NCBI GenBank assembly: GCA_043803805.1
Contig: JAZDJP010000100.1
Span: 1 to 34,717 of the forward strand
Direction: 5' to 3'
Source: JAZDJP01 sp043803805
Lineage (GTDB): Bacteria > Planctomycetota > JAZDJP01
Length of the DNA: 34,717 nt
This document shows positions 12,887 to 19,935 of this stretch, piece by piece. A program made the translations under genes and the position numbers. The notes beneath the pieces are model-generated. The model ran no database searches. It saw only the letters and a list, made by a program, of their open reading frames with translations, and was not told the origin of the DNA. The first letter of the stretch is position 1. Each line of letters starts with the position of its first letter.

Positions 12887-14902
12887 ATGCGCCTCTCTGT
12901 CGCCATTCTCTTGTCCTCCCTCGCATTTCTCCCCCCCGTCTTCGGAGCGGATCTCGACGACCCCGTCCGTAAGGCCGTGGACGAGGCGGTGGTCCGCGTC
13001 AAACCCGCCATCGTCCAGATCATGGTCGTCGAGACCGCCTGCTCCCAGGGACGCGAGATCAAGGGGGAGGCGGCCGGGAGCGGCGCCATTATTTCGAGGG
13101 ACGGGCTCGTCATCACGAACCACCACGTCGCGGGGGACGCCGTGCGCCTGGCCTGCATTCTTCCCGACAAGGAGGAGATCCCCGCGATCCTCGTGGGCAC
13201 GGACCCCATGACGGACATCGCGATCCTGCGCCTGGCGCCGGAGAAGCCCCGGGAGTTTCCCGCAGCCGTCTTCGGCGACTCCGACGCGCTCCGCGTGGGC
13301 GACCGGGTGCTCGCCATGGGAAGCCCGCTGTCGCTGTCCCAGTCGGTGACGATGGGGATCGTCTCCAACACCACCATGACCCTTCCGCGCATGGCCTGGG
13401 CCGGGCAGTTTCTGATGGACGGCGAGGACGTGGCGGCCCTCGTCCGCTGGATCGGGCACGATGCCGCCATCTTCCACGGGAATTCCGGAGGCCCCCTCGT
13501 CAACCTGCGGGGGGAGATCGTCGGGGTGAACGAACTCGGCATCGGCCTGGGGGGCGCCATCCCCGCGAACCTCGCCCGCAAGGTCGCCGACGCGCTCATC
13601 ACGAAAGGACGGGTCTCGCGGGCGTGGCTGGGGCTTGAGGTCCAGCCGCTTCTCAAGTCCTCGGGGCGGCCCGGGGGCATCCTCGTGAGTGGGACGTCGG
13701 AAAACTCCCCCGCCCGCGCGGCGGGGTTCGCGCCCGGGGACATCCTCGTCAAACTCGCCGGCCAGCCGGTGGAGGCCCGTTTCTCCGAGCAGGTGCCTCT
13801 GTTCAACCAGGCCGTCGCCGCTCTCCCGGTGGACAAACCCGCCGAGGCGGTCATTCTCCGGGGCGGTGTGGAAAAAACGCTCACCGTCACGCCGATCGAA
13901 CGGGAAAAATCCCTTCCGAAGGCCCGCGAATTCAAGGAGTGGGGGCTCACGGCCAGGAACCTTTCGGCCCTGGCCATGCGGGAACTCAAACGCGAGACCT
14001 GCGACGGGGCGTTCATCACTTCGCTCCGGCCCGGGGGGCCCGCGGCCGAGGCGAAGCCGGCCCTCCAGCCCGGGGATGTCATCACCGCGGTGAACGGCGC
14101 CCCCGTGAAAAACGTGGAGGAACTGGCCGCGGCCACGGAGAAAATCGTCGCGGGGAAGACCGAGCCCGTCCCCACGCTGGTGGCGTTCGACCGGAAGGCC
14201 CCGAAACTGCTTTCCGTCGCCCGGGTGGGTCTCCCGAACCTGGCGGATCCAGGGCTCGAGGTGAAGAAGGCGTGGCTTCCGGCCGCCACCCAGGTCATCA
14301 CCCGCGAGATGGCGAAGGCCTTGGGCATCCCGGAGAAGACCGGGGTCCGTGTGACCCAGGTGTATCCGGGGAACACCGCTGAAAAGGCGGGTCTGGCGGT
14401 CGGCGACCTCATCGTCTCCCTCGACGGGAACGCGATTCCCGCCTCCCAGCCGGAGGATGAGGAGGTGTTCCCGAACATGATCCGCCAATACGCGATCGGC
14501 GCCGTGGCGGAACTGACGGCGCTCCGGGGCGCGGAGGAGAAAAAAATCCCGGTGGAACTCGTCCGGGCGCCGCGCCTGGCGCGGGAGATGAAGAAATACC
14601 GGGACGAAAATTTCGAATTCACCGGCCGCGACACGGCCTTCTTCGACAAGACCGAGAATCGCTGGGAGACCGAGGCCCAGGGTGTGTACGTCGAGGAGGT
14701 GAAATCCGGCGGATGGGCGGCCCTGGGGCGCCTTTCCGTCGGGGACCTCATCACGACGGTGGGACCGGATACGGTGACGGACGTGGTCTCCCTCGAAAAG
14801 GCCATGACGCGCGTCGCCACGGAAAAACCGCACCGGTTGGTCCTGTCCGTCCGGCGGGGCATTCACACCCTCTACGTCGAGATCGAGACACAATGGAAAT
14901 AA
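12887..14902 (+). CDS. Secreted HtrA-like serine protease with multiple PDZ domains
   Basis: A 671-residue protein with signal peptide (1-20, FLPPVFGA). The trypsin domain has a full triad: His80 in TNHHV, Asp110 in TDIAIL and Ser200 in HGNSGGP, all in the order of DegP/HtrA proteases, which degrade or refold damaged envelope proteins. From about 240 there are about four PDZ-like modules, recognisable by the repeated phrases AGFAPGDILVKLAG, LQPGDVITAVNG, AGLAVGDLIVSLDG and LSVGDLITTVG. Most HtrA proteins carry one or two PDZ domains, so this one is long. AGGAG lies 5 bases before ATG 12887. An inactive trypsin-like gene precedes it, separated only by an inverted repeat. Large overlapping minus-strand frames here are codon-bias shadows. 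Confidence 0.92.
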   Translation: MRLSVAILLSSLAFLPPVFGADLDDPVRKAVDEAVVRVKPAIVQIMVVETACSQGREIKGEAAGSGAIISRDGLVITNHHVAGDAVRLACILPDKEEIPAILVGTDPMTDIAILRLAPEKPREFPAAVFGDSDALRVGDRVLAMGSPLSLSQSVTMGIVSNTTMTLPRMAWAGQFLMDGEDVAALVRWIGHDAAIFHGNSGGPLVNLRGEIVGVNELGIGLGGAIPANLARKVADALITKGRVSRAWLGLEVQPLLKSSGRPGGILVSGTSENSPARAAGFAPGDILVKLAGQPVEARFSEQVPLFNQAVAALPVDKPAEAVILRGGVEKTLTVTPIEREKSLPKAREFKEWGLTARNLSALAMRELKRETCDGAFITSLRPGGPAAEAKPALQPGDVITAVNGAPVKNVEELAAATEKIVAGKTEPVPTLVAFDRKAPKLLSVARVGLPNLADPGLEVKKAWLPAATQVITREMAKALGIPEKTGVRVTQVYPGNTAEKAGLAVGDLIVSLDGNAIPASQPEDEEVFPNMIRQYAIGAVAELTALRGAEEKKIPVELVRAPRLAREMKKYRDENFEFTGRDTAFFDKTENRWETEAQGVYVEEVKSGGWAALGRLSVGDLITTVGPDTVTDVVSLEKAMTRVATEKPHRLVLSVRRGIHTLYVEIETQWK

Positions 14903-14913
14903 AGGCATGAGCC

Positions 14914-14995
14914 GTCATGCGGTCATGCAGCCACGGGAGACGTGAATCATTTTGTTTTTGAGCGTCATGACATCATGGCGGCATGACCGCATGAC
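14914..14995. repeat. Long inverted repeat of 'gtcatgcg' words
   Basis: GTCATGCGGTCATGC (14914-14928) pairs perfectly with 14981-14995; the loop of 52 bases contains further CATGACATCATGG words and a short T-rich patch. It lies 12 bases after the HtrA stop and may serve as a transcript end, without a canonical T-run. Confidence 0.8.
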
Positions 14996-15047
14996 CTCCC
15001 CTGCCCGTTCCTTCCACAACCGCGTCGCCGCCATTCCCCGACCATTC

Positions 15048-15734
15048 ATGCATTCTCGCGTCGTGATCTTCGATCTCTGGGACACCCTCCTCACCCTGAA
15101 CGACCCGTCCGTTCCGGGCCGGAGTGTCGCGGAGATGCTCGGGGTGGACCGGGCGGCCTGGCACCGGGCCCTTTTCGCCTCGGACGATTTCGCCCTGGGT
15201 CGGGGGGACGGTTTCGCGGTGTTTTCAGGGATGATCCGATCGCTCCGGGCGGATCCGCCGGAAGGGCTCCTGCGTCGCGCCTATGACGAACGGAACCGGC
15301 GATTTGGCTGGGCGCTCACCCACGTTCCGAACCGCATCCTGGCGGCCCTGGGACGCCTCCGAGAGGCCGGGTACCGGCTTGGGCTTCTTTCGAACGTGGG
15401 AACGGACGAAATCGCCGCCTGGCCGCGGTCGCCCCTCCGGGGGTGTTTCGACGCCGCGGTGTTCTCCTGCGAGGTCCATCTCAAGAAACCCGACCCGGCG
15501 ATCTTCCGCCTTGCGGCCGAACGGCTCGGGGTGACGCCGACGCGTTGCTGTTTCGTGGGCGACGGAACGTCGCACGAACACCGCGGGGCGCGGGAAGCGG
15601 GGATGACGACGATCCTCCTCACCGAACACCTCCGGGGGGAACCGGCCAAAATCATGGAACGCCGCGGGGAGGCGGATGAGGTGGCAAAGACCCTTGCGGA
15701 TGTCGTCCGGGACCTGGTGGCGGCGACCGAGTGA
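15048..15734 (+). CDS. HAD-superfamily hydrolase
   Basis: A 228-residue haloacid-dehalogenase-type phosphatase, probably cytoplasmic. Motif I is IFDLWDTLL with nucleophile Asp9 and Asp12; motif II is LLSNVG (Ser115); motif III is the Lys of LKKPDP (146-147); motif IV is VGDGTSHEHRGAREAG with Asp172. The helical cap between motifs I and II fits subfamily IA, which includes phosphoglycolate phosphatase and haloacid dehalogenase-like enzymes. ATG 15048 is chosen because it directly precedes the first strand; longer starts (14991, 14952) run through a repeat, and no ribosome binding site marks any of them. The SHEH in motif IV, in place of the usual acidic pair, is unusual. The substrate cannot be inferred. 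Confidence 0.9.
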   Translation: MHSRVVIFDLWDTLLTLNDPSVPGRSVAEMLGVDRAAWHRALFASDDFALGRGDGFAVFSGMIRSLRADPPEGLLRRAYDERNRRFGWALTHVPNRILAALGRLREAGYRLGLLSNVGTDEIAAWPRSPLRGCFDAAVFSCEVHLKKPDPAIFRLAAERLGVTPTRCCFVGDGTSHEHRGAREAGMTTILLTEHLRGEPAKIMERRGEADEVAKTLADVVRDLVAATE

Positions 15735-16050
15735 TCTTCCCCCTTGAAATCCGCTCATCCTGAGCCTGTCGAAGGATGGGCGGGTGTCGGCTCGGGGAGC
15801 GGCTACCGCGGAACGCTCCGCGCTCGCATCCGGCTCGCTTGTCGCTCCACTGTCGCGGCCTTCCCGCCCTCCCTGGCTCCAGACCGCGACAGAGGCCCGC
15901 GCACGCCGCCCCCCTCGCCGCCATTCCCATGGGCGCACCGCCAGATAAATAAAATAGGGTATTGAAGCAGGACCCCACCCCCTCCATCCGCCGGAGCCTC
16001 ATGACCTGCGAAACGTTGGTGAAACATGTTGCCGTAGGCGGACGGAGCCT
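15735..16050. other. Intergenic region with a half repeat, no gene
   Basis: 15754-15779 is a single half of the paired-hairpin repeat (CTCATCCT with loop GAGCCTGTCGA). The rest is G+C-rich up to about 15940, then A+T-rich around 15945-15965 (ATAAATAAAATAGGG). No supported gene, RNA or terminator was found. Confidence 0.6.
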
Positions 16051-16089
16051 CCCCCTCCCCATCATCGGCGTGAAGAATGGGGAGGGGGG
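16051..16089. repeat. Hairpin repeat shared with 34273-34302
   Basis: CCCCCTCCCCAT (16051-16062) pairs perfectly with 16077-16088 across a 14-base loop. The 29 bases at 16061-16089 recur in inverted orientation at 34273-34302 with a single central mismatch. This suggests a small dispersed REP-like element. Confidence 0.75.
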
Positions 16090-16142
16090 TTGCCATGACG
16101 GATGCGGCAATCCGGGAATTCCCATCCCGAATGATGGACTTG

Positions 16143-16171
16143 TTGCCACTGTCTCCCGAAGGTGCTATTAT
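16143..16171 (+). promoter_or_regulatory. Promoter of the lipoprotein gene
   Basis: TTGCCA (16143-16148), a 17-base spacer and TATTAT (16166-16171), ending 37 bases before the GTG start at 16209. Confidence 0.65.
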
Positions 16172-16208
16172 TCCGTGAGGCAACTTTTCCGATTGTCGGT
16201 GCGGTACC

Positions 16209-16736
16209 GTGAATAGAAGCGATCTCATTCCTTCCCTGTTGATTCTCGGTCTCATCGGATGTGCTGGTTCCAAACCGGGACTTGCCAACACTTCGCCACC
16301 TCTAAAACATCAATTCACCGATGCCGAAGTTGAAAACATCACCCAGGCGACAATTCAGCGGATCCATGCCGACCTGAAAGAACTGAAATCGCGATATCCT
16401 CAATTATCCGAGATCGAAACGGCAATCGCGACTGCCAACCAGTTCCGTTATCGCAAGGGATTCGTAAAAGACCGCAAGACCGGGGGTGTTACATTCGAGA
16501 AGGAGGGTTGTGACATTTACGTTCGGATAACGTATCCCGCCACGTCCACCGACGACGATACTCAACTGATGAACTCCTCTTTCTTGAGGTTGGCCAACGG
16601 CAAATGTATGCTTTTTTGGAAACTGGTCCGGGCCGAGAACACCGATCAAGCGAGTACATTCAAGAGCGAGGTCGAACGCGTCCTTTCAAAAAGGACTTTC
16701 GAGATGCTTGTACAACTGGGCGACGGTCCGGCATAA
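16209..16736 (+). CDS. Lipoprotein of unknown function
   Basis: A 175-residue protein starting with GTG 16209. The N-terminus has a hydrophobic segment ending in the lipobox LIGC, so Cys18 is likely lipidated and the mature protein tethered to a membrane. The body has a helical part (DAEVENITQATIQRIHADLKELKSRY) and a beta-rich part with two cysteines (in KEGCDIYVRITYP and NGKCMLFWKLV) that could form a disulfide. I do not recognise the family. Base composition is lower than its neighbours (16321-16380: 31 of 60 G+C; 16561-16620: 26 of 60), suggesting recent transfer. It stands alone, flanked by repeat elements on both sides, with its own promoter. GTG is taken as start because it gives a clean signal peptide; no better ATG exists. 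Confidence 0.72.
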   Translation: MNRSDLIPSLLILGLIGCAGSKPGLANTSPPLKHQFTDAEVENITQATIQRIHADLKELKSRYPQLSEIETAIATANQFRYRKGFVKDRKTGGVTFEKEGCDIYVRITYPATSTDDDTQLMNSSFLRLANGKCMLFWKLVRAENTDQASTFKSEVERVLSKRTFEMLVQLGDGPA

Positions 16737-16789
16737 TGTTTCTTCACCCCCCTTGACACGCCGCCGAGGGCGCGCGGGCGGGCCGGGAA

Positions 16790-16945
16790 TTAAGCGCGAC
16801 ATGTTTGAGCACCGTCGTGGCATGGGCGAGTTTGGCGCGCTTCCGGCCCGACAAGCGCCCGAGGATGAGCGAAGTAGTCGGCGTGTCCGGGGGCGCCTTT
16901 TCTTTTGTCACTTTTCTTTGTGGCGTGACAAAGAAAAGTGAGAAT
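16790..16945. repeat. Dispersed-type extragenic element with a perfect inverted repeat
   Basis: 16908-16921 (TCACTTTTCTTTGT) is perfectly complementary to 16928-16941 across a 6-base loop. The preceding stretch from about 16790 (AAGCGCGACATGTTTGAGC and following) resembles, from memory, extragenic repeats of proteobacteria and other phyla whose translations appear as spurious proteins. It lies downstream of the lipoprotein gene and between it and the convergent peptidase gene. Confidence 0.6.
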
Positions 16946-17033
16946 GCCTTTGGGGGATGGTTCCCATCGAAATCGTGAAGGATCGGGTATTCAATCGTCA
17001 GAATTTACATGGCGATCATGCGCACAACCGGAT

Positions 17034-18548
17034 TCACGGTTCCGGAAACCGCAGTTCCATCACGAAGGCCTCCCACGTTTTCTGGAAGGCGGCCATGTCC
17101 GGCGCGCCCAGCGCGCGTACGAGCGTGTCGTATCCGGTCGGATCCGTCTTCCGGTTCGCGATGAAGTCCCGGACGTACGCGACGAAAAGCCCCTTTTCCT
17201 GGAGGTAGTAGCAGAGGTACCGCGCCTGCGCGTAGTGATCGGAATAGGCGCCGGCGGTCTTGCGGTTGTAGAATGTGTCGTCGTCCATCGCGCAAAGCGC
17301 CCGGAACGCGGGAAGCGCCCGCGCCCGAACGGCCTTCTGGAGCCCGGGAAGCCGCCAATTGGGCCGCCCGACGATGTGCCCGTCCTGATCCCCGGATTGT
17401 TCATAAAGCGATCCCATCCCTTCATTGAGCCAGGCCGGGCAATCCGGAAAATTCGCCCGCATGAAGGGATGGACGATCTCGTGAACGAGCGTCCCGCCGC
17501 CCGTCGCGATGTTCATGACCAGCGCCGCATGCGCCGCCGAATAGTAACCGTAGGGCGTGTCCGGATCATCCCCGAAGAGCGCGCGGGCGCATTTCCGGTA
17601 ACTGGTGTCGCTCCGAAAGAGCCAGATGGACAGCGCCTCGTCCGGATCCTTCCGGAAAAAATCCCGCTTGAGCCGGCTCACGGCGAATTGAACGGTGTTG
17701 CGGGCGCGGACGCGGACGGTGGCGGCCGGTTCATCCCCCGCGACGACGAAGGGCGGCGCGAGGACCAGGGTGAATTCCCCCTCCCGTTCGGGAATTTTTT
17801 CATCGAGAAGCGTCCGGATCCGCCGGACGGTCTGCGCGTAATCGGCGTCCGTGAATTCCGTGGGAGAAGGGATGTCCGCGATCTTCCGCGGCTCCAGACG
17901 AAGGCGGGTGACCGTCCGGCCCCCGTCCGCCGCGGGAAGCGGCCAGAGCGCGCAAAATGCGCTCCGCCCCATCCGGCGATAGGCGCCGTCCGTTTCCGCC
18001 GGCTCGTGGTAGATCACCTCATCCGTGTCGGCCTGATATCCCAGCACGAGGCGGAAATGCTCCGGCGCACGCGGCGTGTCCGCCTGCCGCATGCCGATGA
18101 TGGATGGGACGCCCGCCCGGAGATCCGCGAGGAGCGCGCGCCATTCGGATTCGACGCCGCGCGCAATCCCGCCCGCGTCAAACCGTTTTTCGATGTCGCC
18201 GGCCGCAAACCCGATTGTCGTCAAGGCCCGGGCGAGTTCCGCCGCATGAGCCCCGCGTCCCTGGAGAGGGTCAACGCCCGTCCGATTGAACACGGCATTC
18301 TGATCGGTCGTTTTCCCGAGTTTGCGCAGGATCATCTCTGCGCAGGCCTCGCCGCTGAAGCCGGGCTTCTGGCGGACGTGCGGAACGTCCGCGATCCGCG
18401 CATCCTTCAGGCGGGGCGCGTCCGACGCCGCGCGCGCCGGAACCATCATGCCAAACACGGCGATAATGCCCCATGCGATCGGACGGGGATCCGGCATCCG
18501 GAGGAGGGGACGATGCGCAGACCCGGACGAACGGAATCTCATGAACAC
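17034..18548 (-). CDS. Secreted protein with C39-like cysteine peptidase and HExxH metallopeptidase domains
   Basis: A 504-residue protein with a hydrophobic export signal (about 24-41, IAWGIIAVFGMMVPARA). Residues about 52-220 look like a papain-fold C39-type peptidase: VPHVRQKPGFSGEACAEMILRKLG with candidate Cys69, then EHFRLVLGYQADTDEVIYHEP with candidate His164. Residues about 230-504 contain GGGTLVHEIVHPFMRANFPDCPAWLNEGMGSLYEQ: HEIVH (356-360) is a zinc site, and Glu376 in WLNEG is the expected third ligand of a gluzincin (peptidase-MA-like). Two protease folds in one secreted chain is unusual. Start: GTG 18546-18548 has GGAGG 5 bases upstream; ATG 18540-18542 is an in-frame alternative. 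Upstream is a near-consensus promoter. Substrates are unknown; cleavage of envelope or extracellular proteins is likely. Confidence 0.82.
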   Translation of the reverse strand: MFMRFRSSGSAHRPLLRMPDPRPIAWGIIAVFGMMVPARAASDAPRLKDARIADVPHVRQKPGFSGEACAEMILRKLGKTTDQNAVFNRTGVDPLQGRGAHAAELARALTTIGFAAGDIEKRFDAGGIARGVESEWRALLADLRAGVPSIIGMRQADTPRAPEHFRLVLGYQADTDEVIYHEPAETDGAYRRMGRSAFCALWPLPAADGGRTVTRLRLEPRKIADIPSPTEFTDADYAQTVRRIRTLLDEKIPEREGEFTLVLAPPFVVAGDEPAATVRVRARNTVQFAVSRLKRDFFRKDPDEALSIWLFRSDTSYRKCARALFGDDPDTPYGYYSAAHAALVMNIATGGGTLVHEIVHPFMRANFPDCPAWLNEGMGSLYEQSGDQDGHIVGRPNWRLPGLQKAVRARALPAFRALCAMDDDTFYNRKTAGAYSDHYAQARYLCYYLQEKGLFVAYVRDFIANRKTDPTGYDTLVRALGAPDMAAFQKTWEAFVMELRFPEP

Positions 18549-18566
18549 ATTTTCCTCCCGGGCGTC

Positions 18567-18595
18567 ACGATAGTGCGGCGGGAGTTCCTTGTCAA
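18567..18595 (-). promoter_or_regulatory. Promoter of the dual-peptidase gene
   Basis: Minus strand: consensus TTGACA (18595-18590), a 17-base spacer and TATCGT (18572-18567), ending 18 bases before the GTG start. Confidence 0.72.
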
Positions 18596-18662
18596 CGCCG
18601 CCGTTGCCCGGTGGGTGACGGCAGAAAGAAAGAGTGCCCCCAACCCGTTCAGCGGCATTTAT

Positions 18663-18691
18663 GTAGGGGCGGGTTTCAAACCCGCCCCTAC
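18663..18691. repeat. Perfect 14-bp palindromic repeat
   Basis: GTAGGGGCGGGTTT (18663-18676), one central base, then its exact complement (18678-18691). Two more short palindromes follow (CCGATCAATCGG and CGGGACGTCCCG near 18693-18722). From memory this G+C-rich palindrome is common in bacterial metagenomes. Confidence 0.75.
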
Positions 18692-18749
18692 CCGATCAAT
18701 CGGGTATGGCGGGACGTCCCGGGCGACCACGAACCGGGCAACAAGAATC

Positions 18750-18769
18750 GGCGGCGCGGAGGCGCCGCC
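18750..18769 (-). terminator. Possible terminator after the gyrB-gyrA-amidohydrolase operon
   Basis: GGCGGCGC (18750-18757) pairs with 18762-18769. On the minus strand the hairpin is followed by GATTCTTGTT, a weak T-run. It lies 20 bases beyond the stop codon at 18790. Confidence 0.45.
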
Positions 18770-18789
18770 CTCCAACCGTCCGAAACGGA

Positions 18790-19935
18790 TTACGCCTCGT
18801 ACAACTTCCGCCCCTCGCCGTACACCGCGACGGGCTGGCTGGCGAGGTCGAACGGGTCGCCGTCCCAGGCAACGAAGGACGCCCATTTCCCGCGCTCCAG
18901 AGTCCCCAGCACCCGGGAGAGCCCCAGAATCCGGGCGTTCCGGCGGGTGATGATTTCCAAGGCGGCCGGTTTGGACAGGCCCGCCCGGAGGAACCACCGC
19001 AGGTTCAGAAGCAGTGTCTCCTGGAGGATGACCGGGTGGTCCGTCATGAGCCCGAAATCCACCCCGCTTTCCACGAGCAGCCGCACGTGGCGCGGGTCCT
19101 CGTGCCGGAGTTCCACCTTGTAGGGCAGGGAATCCAGCGGGCCATACACCACCGTTACCCCGCGGCGGCGGAGGGCGTCGAAGACGCTTTTCTCGTGGAC
19201 GTCCATCGCGTGATCCACCGTGATCCGGAGATGGAATTCGTCCGCGATCCGGAGGAGCGCCGCGATGTCGTCCGCCTTGTGGGCGTGCACCCGGAACACC
19301 TCCCGCCGTGCGAGGAGAGACCGGAGGATTTCGTCCTCCGGGGTGAACTCCACGTCCCGGCGCTTGGCCGCCGGGAGACGCCCGGCTTTTTGCGCCTTGG
19401 CGCGCACGGCGGCCAGTTTGACACGCAACTGCCCCAGCGCCCCCATGCGGGTCCAGGGCCGGCTCCCCTTCCAGTCCCGGGTGGACATGGGGTTGTAGCC
19501 GAACGCCCCCTTGATCCCCGCCCGGCCGATGAGGGCGTCCGTGGTGGTCGCGCCGTAATTCCGGATGACGGCGCTTTTCCCCCCGATGATGTTGCCGCTA
19601 CCGGGGACCACGCACGAATAAAGAACCCCGGCGCGGATGGAGCGGCGGAAGGCGTCGTCGTCCATCTGGATCGAATCCAGGGCGTCGGCGGTGATGGTGA
19701 AGGGATCCAATTTCTCGTTCGCCTCCGCCTCGTCCGACGGCTCCCCGGACCGGTGCATGCCGATGTGGGCGTGGGCGTCGAGGAACGCGGGCGTGATGAC
19801 CGCCGCCTCGCCGATGCAACGCCCCCGGGGGCGACGGGAGAGCCCGAGAAGGATTTTCCCGGAGAAGACGACGCAGACGTTTTCCACGATTCCCCGGCCG
19901 GTGTAGACCTGTCGGCCCCGGATGTATTCGATCAT
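18790..19935 (-). CDS. Amidohydrolase-family protein
   Basis: A 381-residue metal-dependent hydrolase of the imidazolonepropionase/prolidase-like branch of the amidohydrolase superfamily. Metal ligands can be followed: HAH in DAHAHIGMHR (about 54-56), the later His in FRVHAHK and in ITVDHAMDVHE, and Asp in LMTDHPV. These hydrolases open cyclic amides or cleave peptides or imino groups; the substrate is not evident. No signal peptide is seen. Its ATG overlaps the gyrA stop codon by 4 bases (ATGA), so it is translationally coupled to gyrase, an unusual partner. The N-terminal strand EYIRGRQVYTGRGIVENVCVVFSG forms the small composite beta domain typical of the family. Possibly it simply rides on the core operon. 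Confidence 0.87.
   Translation of the reverse strand: MIEYIRGRQVYTGRGIVENVCVVFSGKILLGLSRRPRGRCIGEAAVITPAFLDAHAHIGMHRSGEPSDEAEANEKLDPFTITADALDSIQMDDDAFRRSIRAGVLYSCVVPGSGNIIGGKSAVIRNYGATTTDALIGRAGIKGAFGYNPMSTRDWKGSRPWTRMGALGQLRVKLAAVRAKAQKAGRLPAAKRRDVEFTPEDEILRSLLARREVFRVHAHKADDIAALLRIADEFHLRITVDHAMDVHEKSVFDALRRRGVTVVYGPLDSLPYKVELRHEDPRHVRLLVESGVDFGLMTDHPVILQETLLLNLRWFLRAGLSKPAALEIITRRNARILGLSRVLGTLERGKWASFVAWDGDPFDLASQPVAVYGEGRKLYEA

Noticed and set aside
12469..14908. Long minus-strand open frames (797 and 677 codons) opposite the trypsin-like genes
   Set aside because: They oppose a clear HtrA gene with triad and PDZ motifs, have low-complexity Arg/Ser/Gly-rich translations and no family motifs; high G+C removes stop codons by chance.
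15962..16216. 84-codon frame before the lipoprotein gene
   Set aside because: It crosses the hairpin repeat and the lipoprotein promoter; its translation has no recognisable features.
16708..16941. 77-codon frame in the gap after the lipoprotein gene
   Set aside because: It lies in the extragenic repeat with the perfect inverted repeat; no ribosome binding site or conserved motif.
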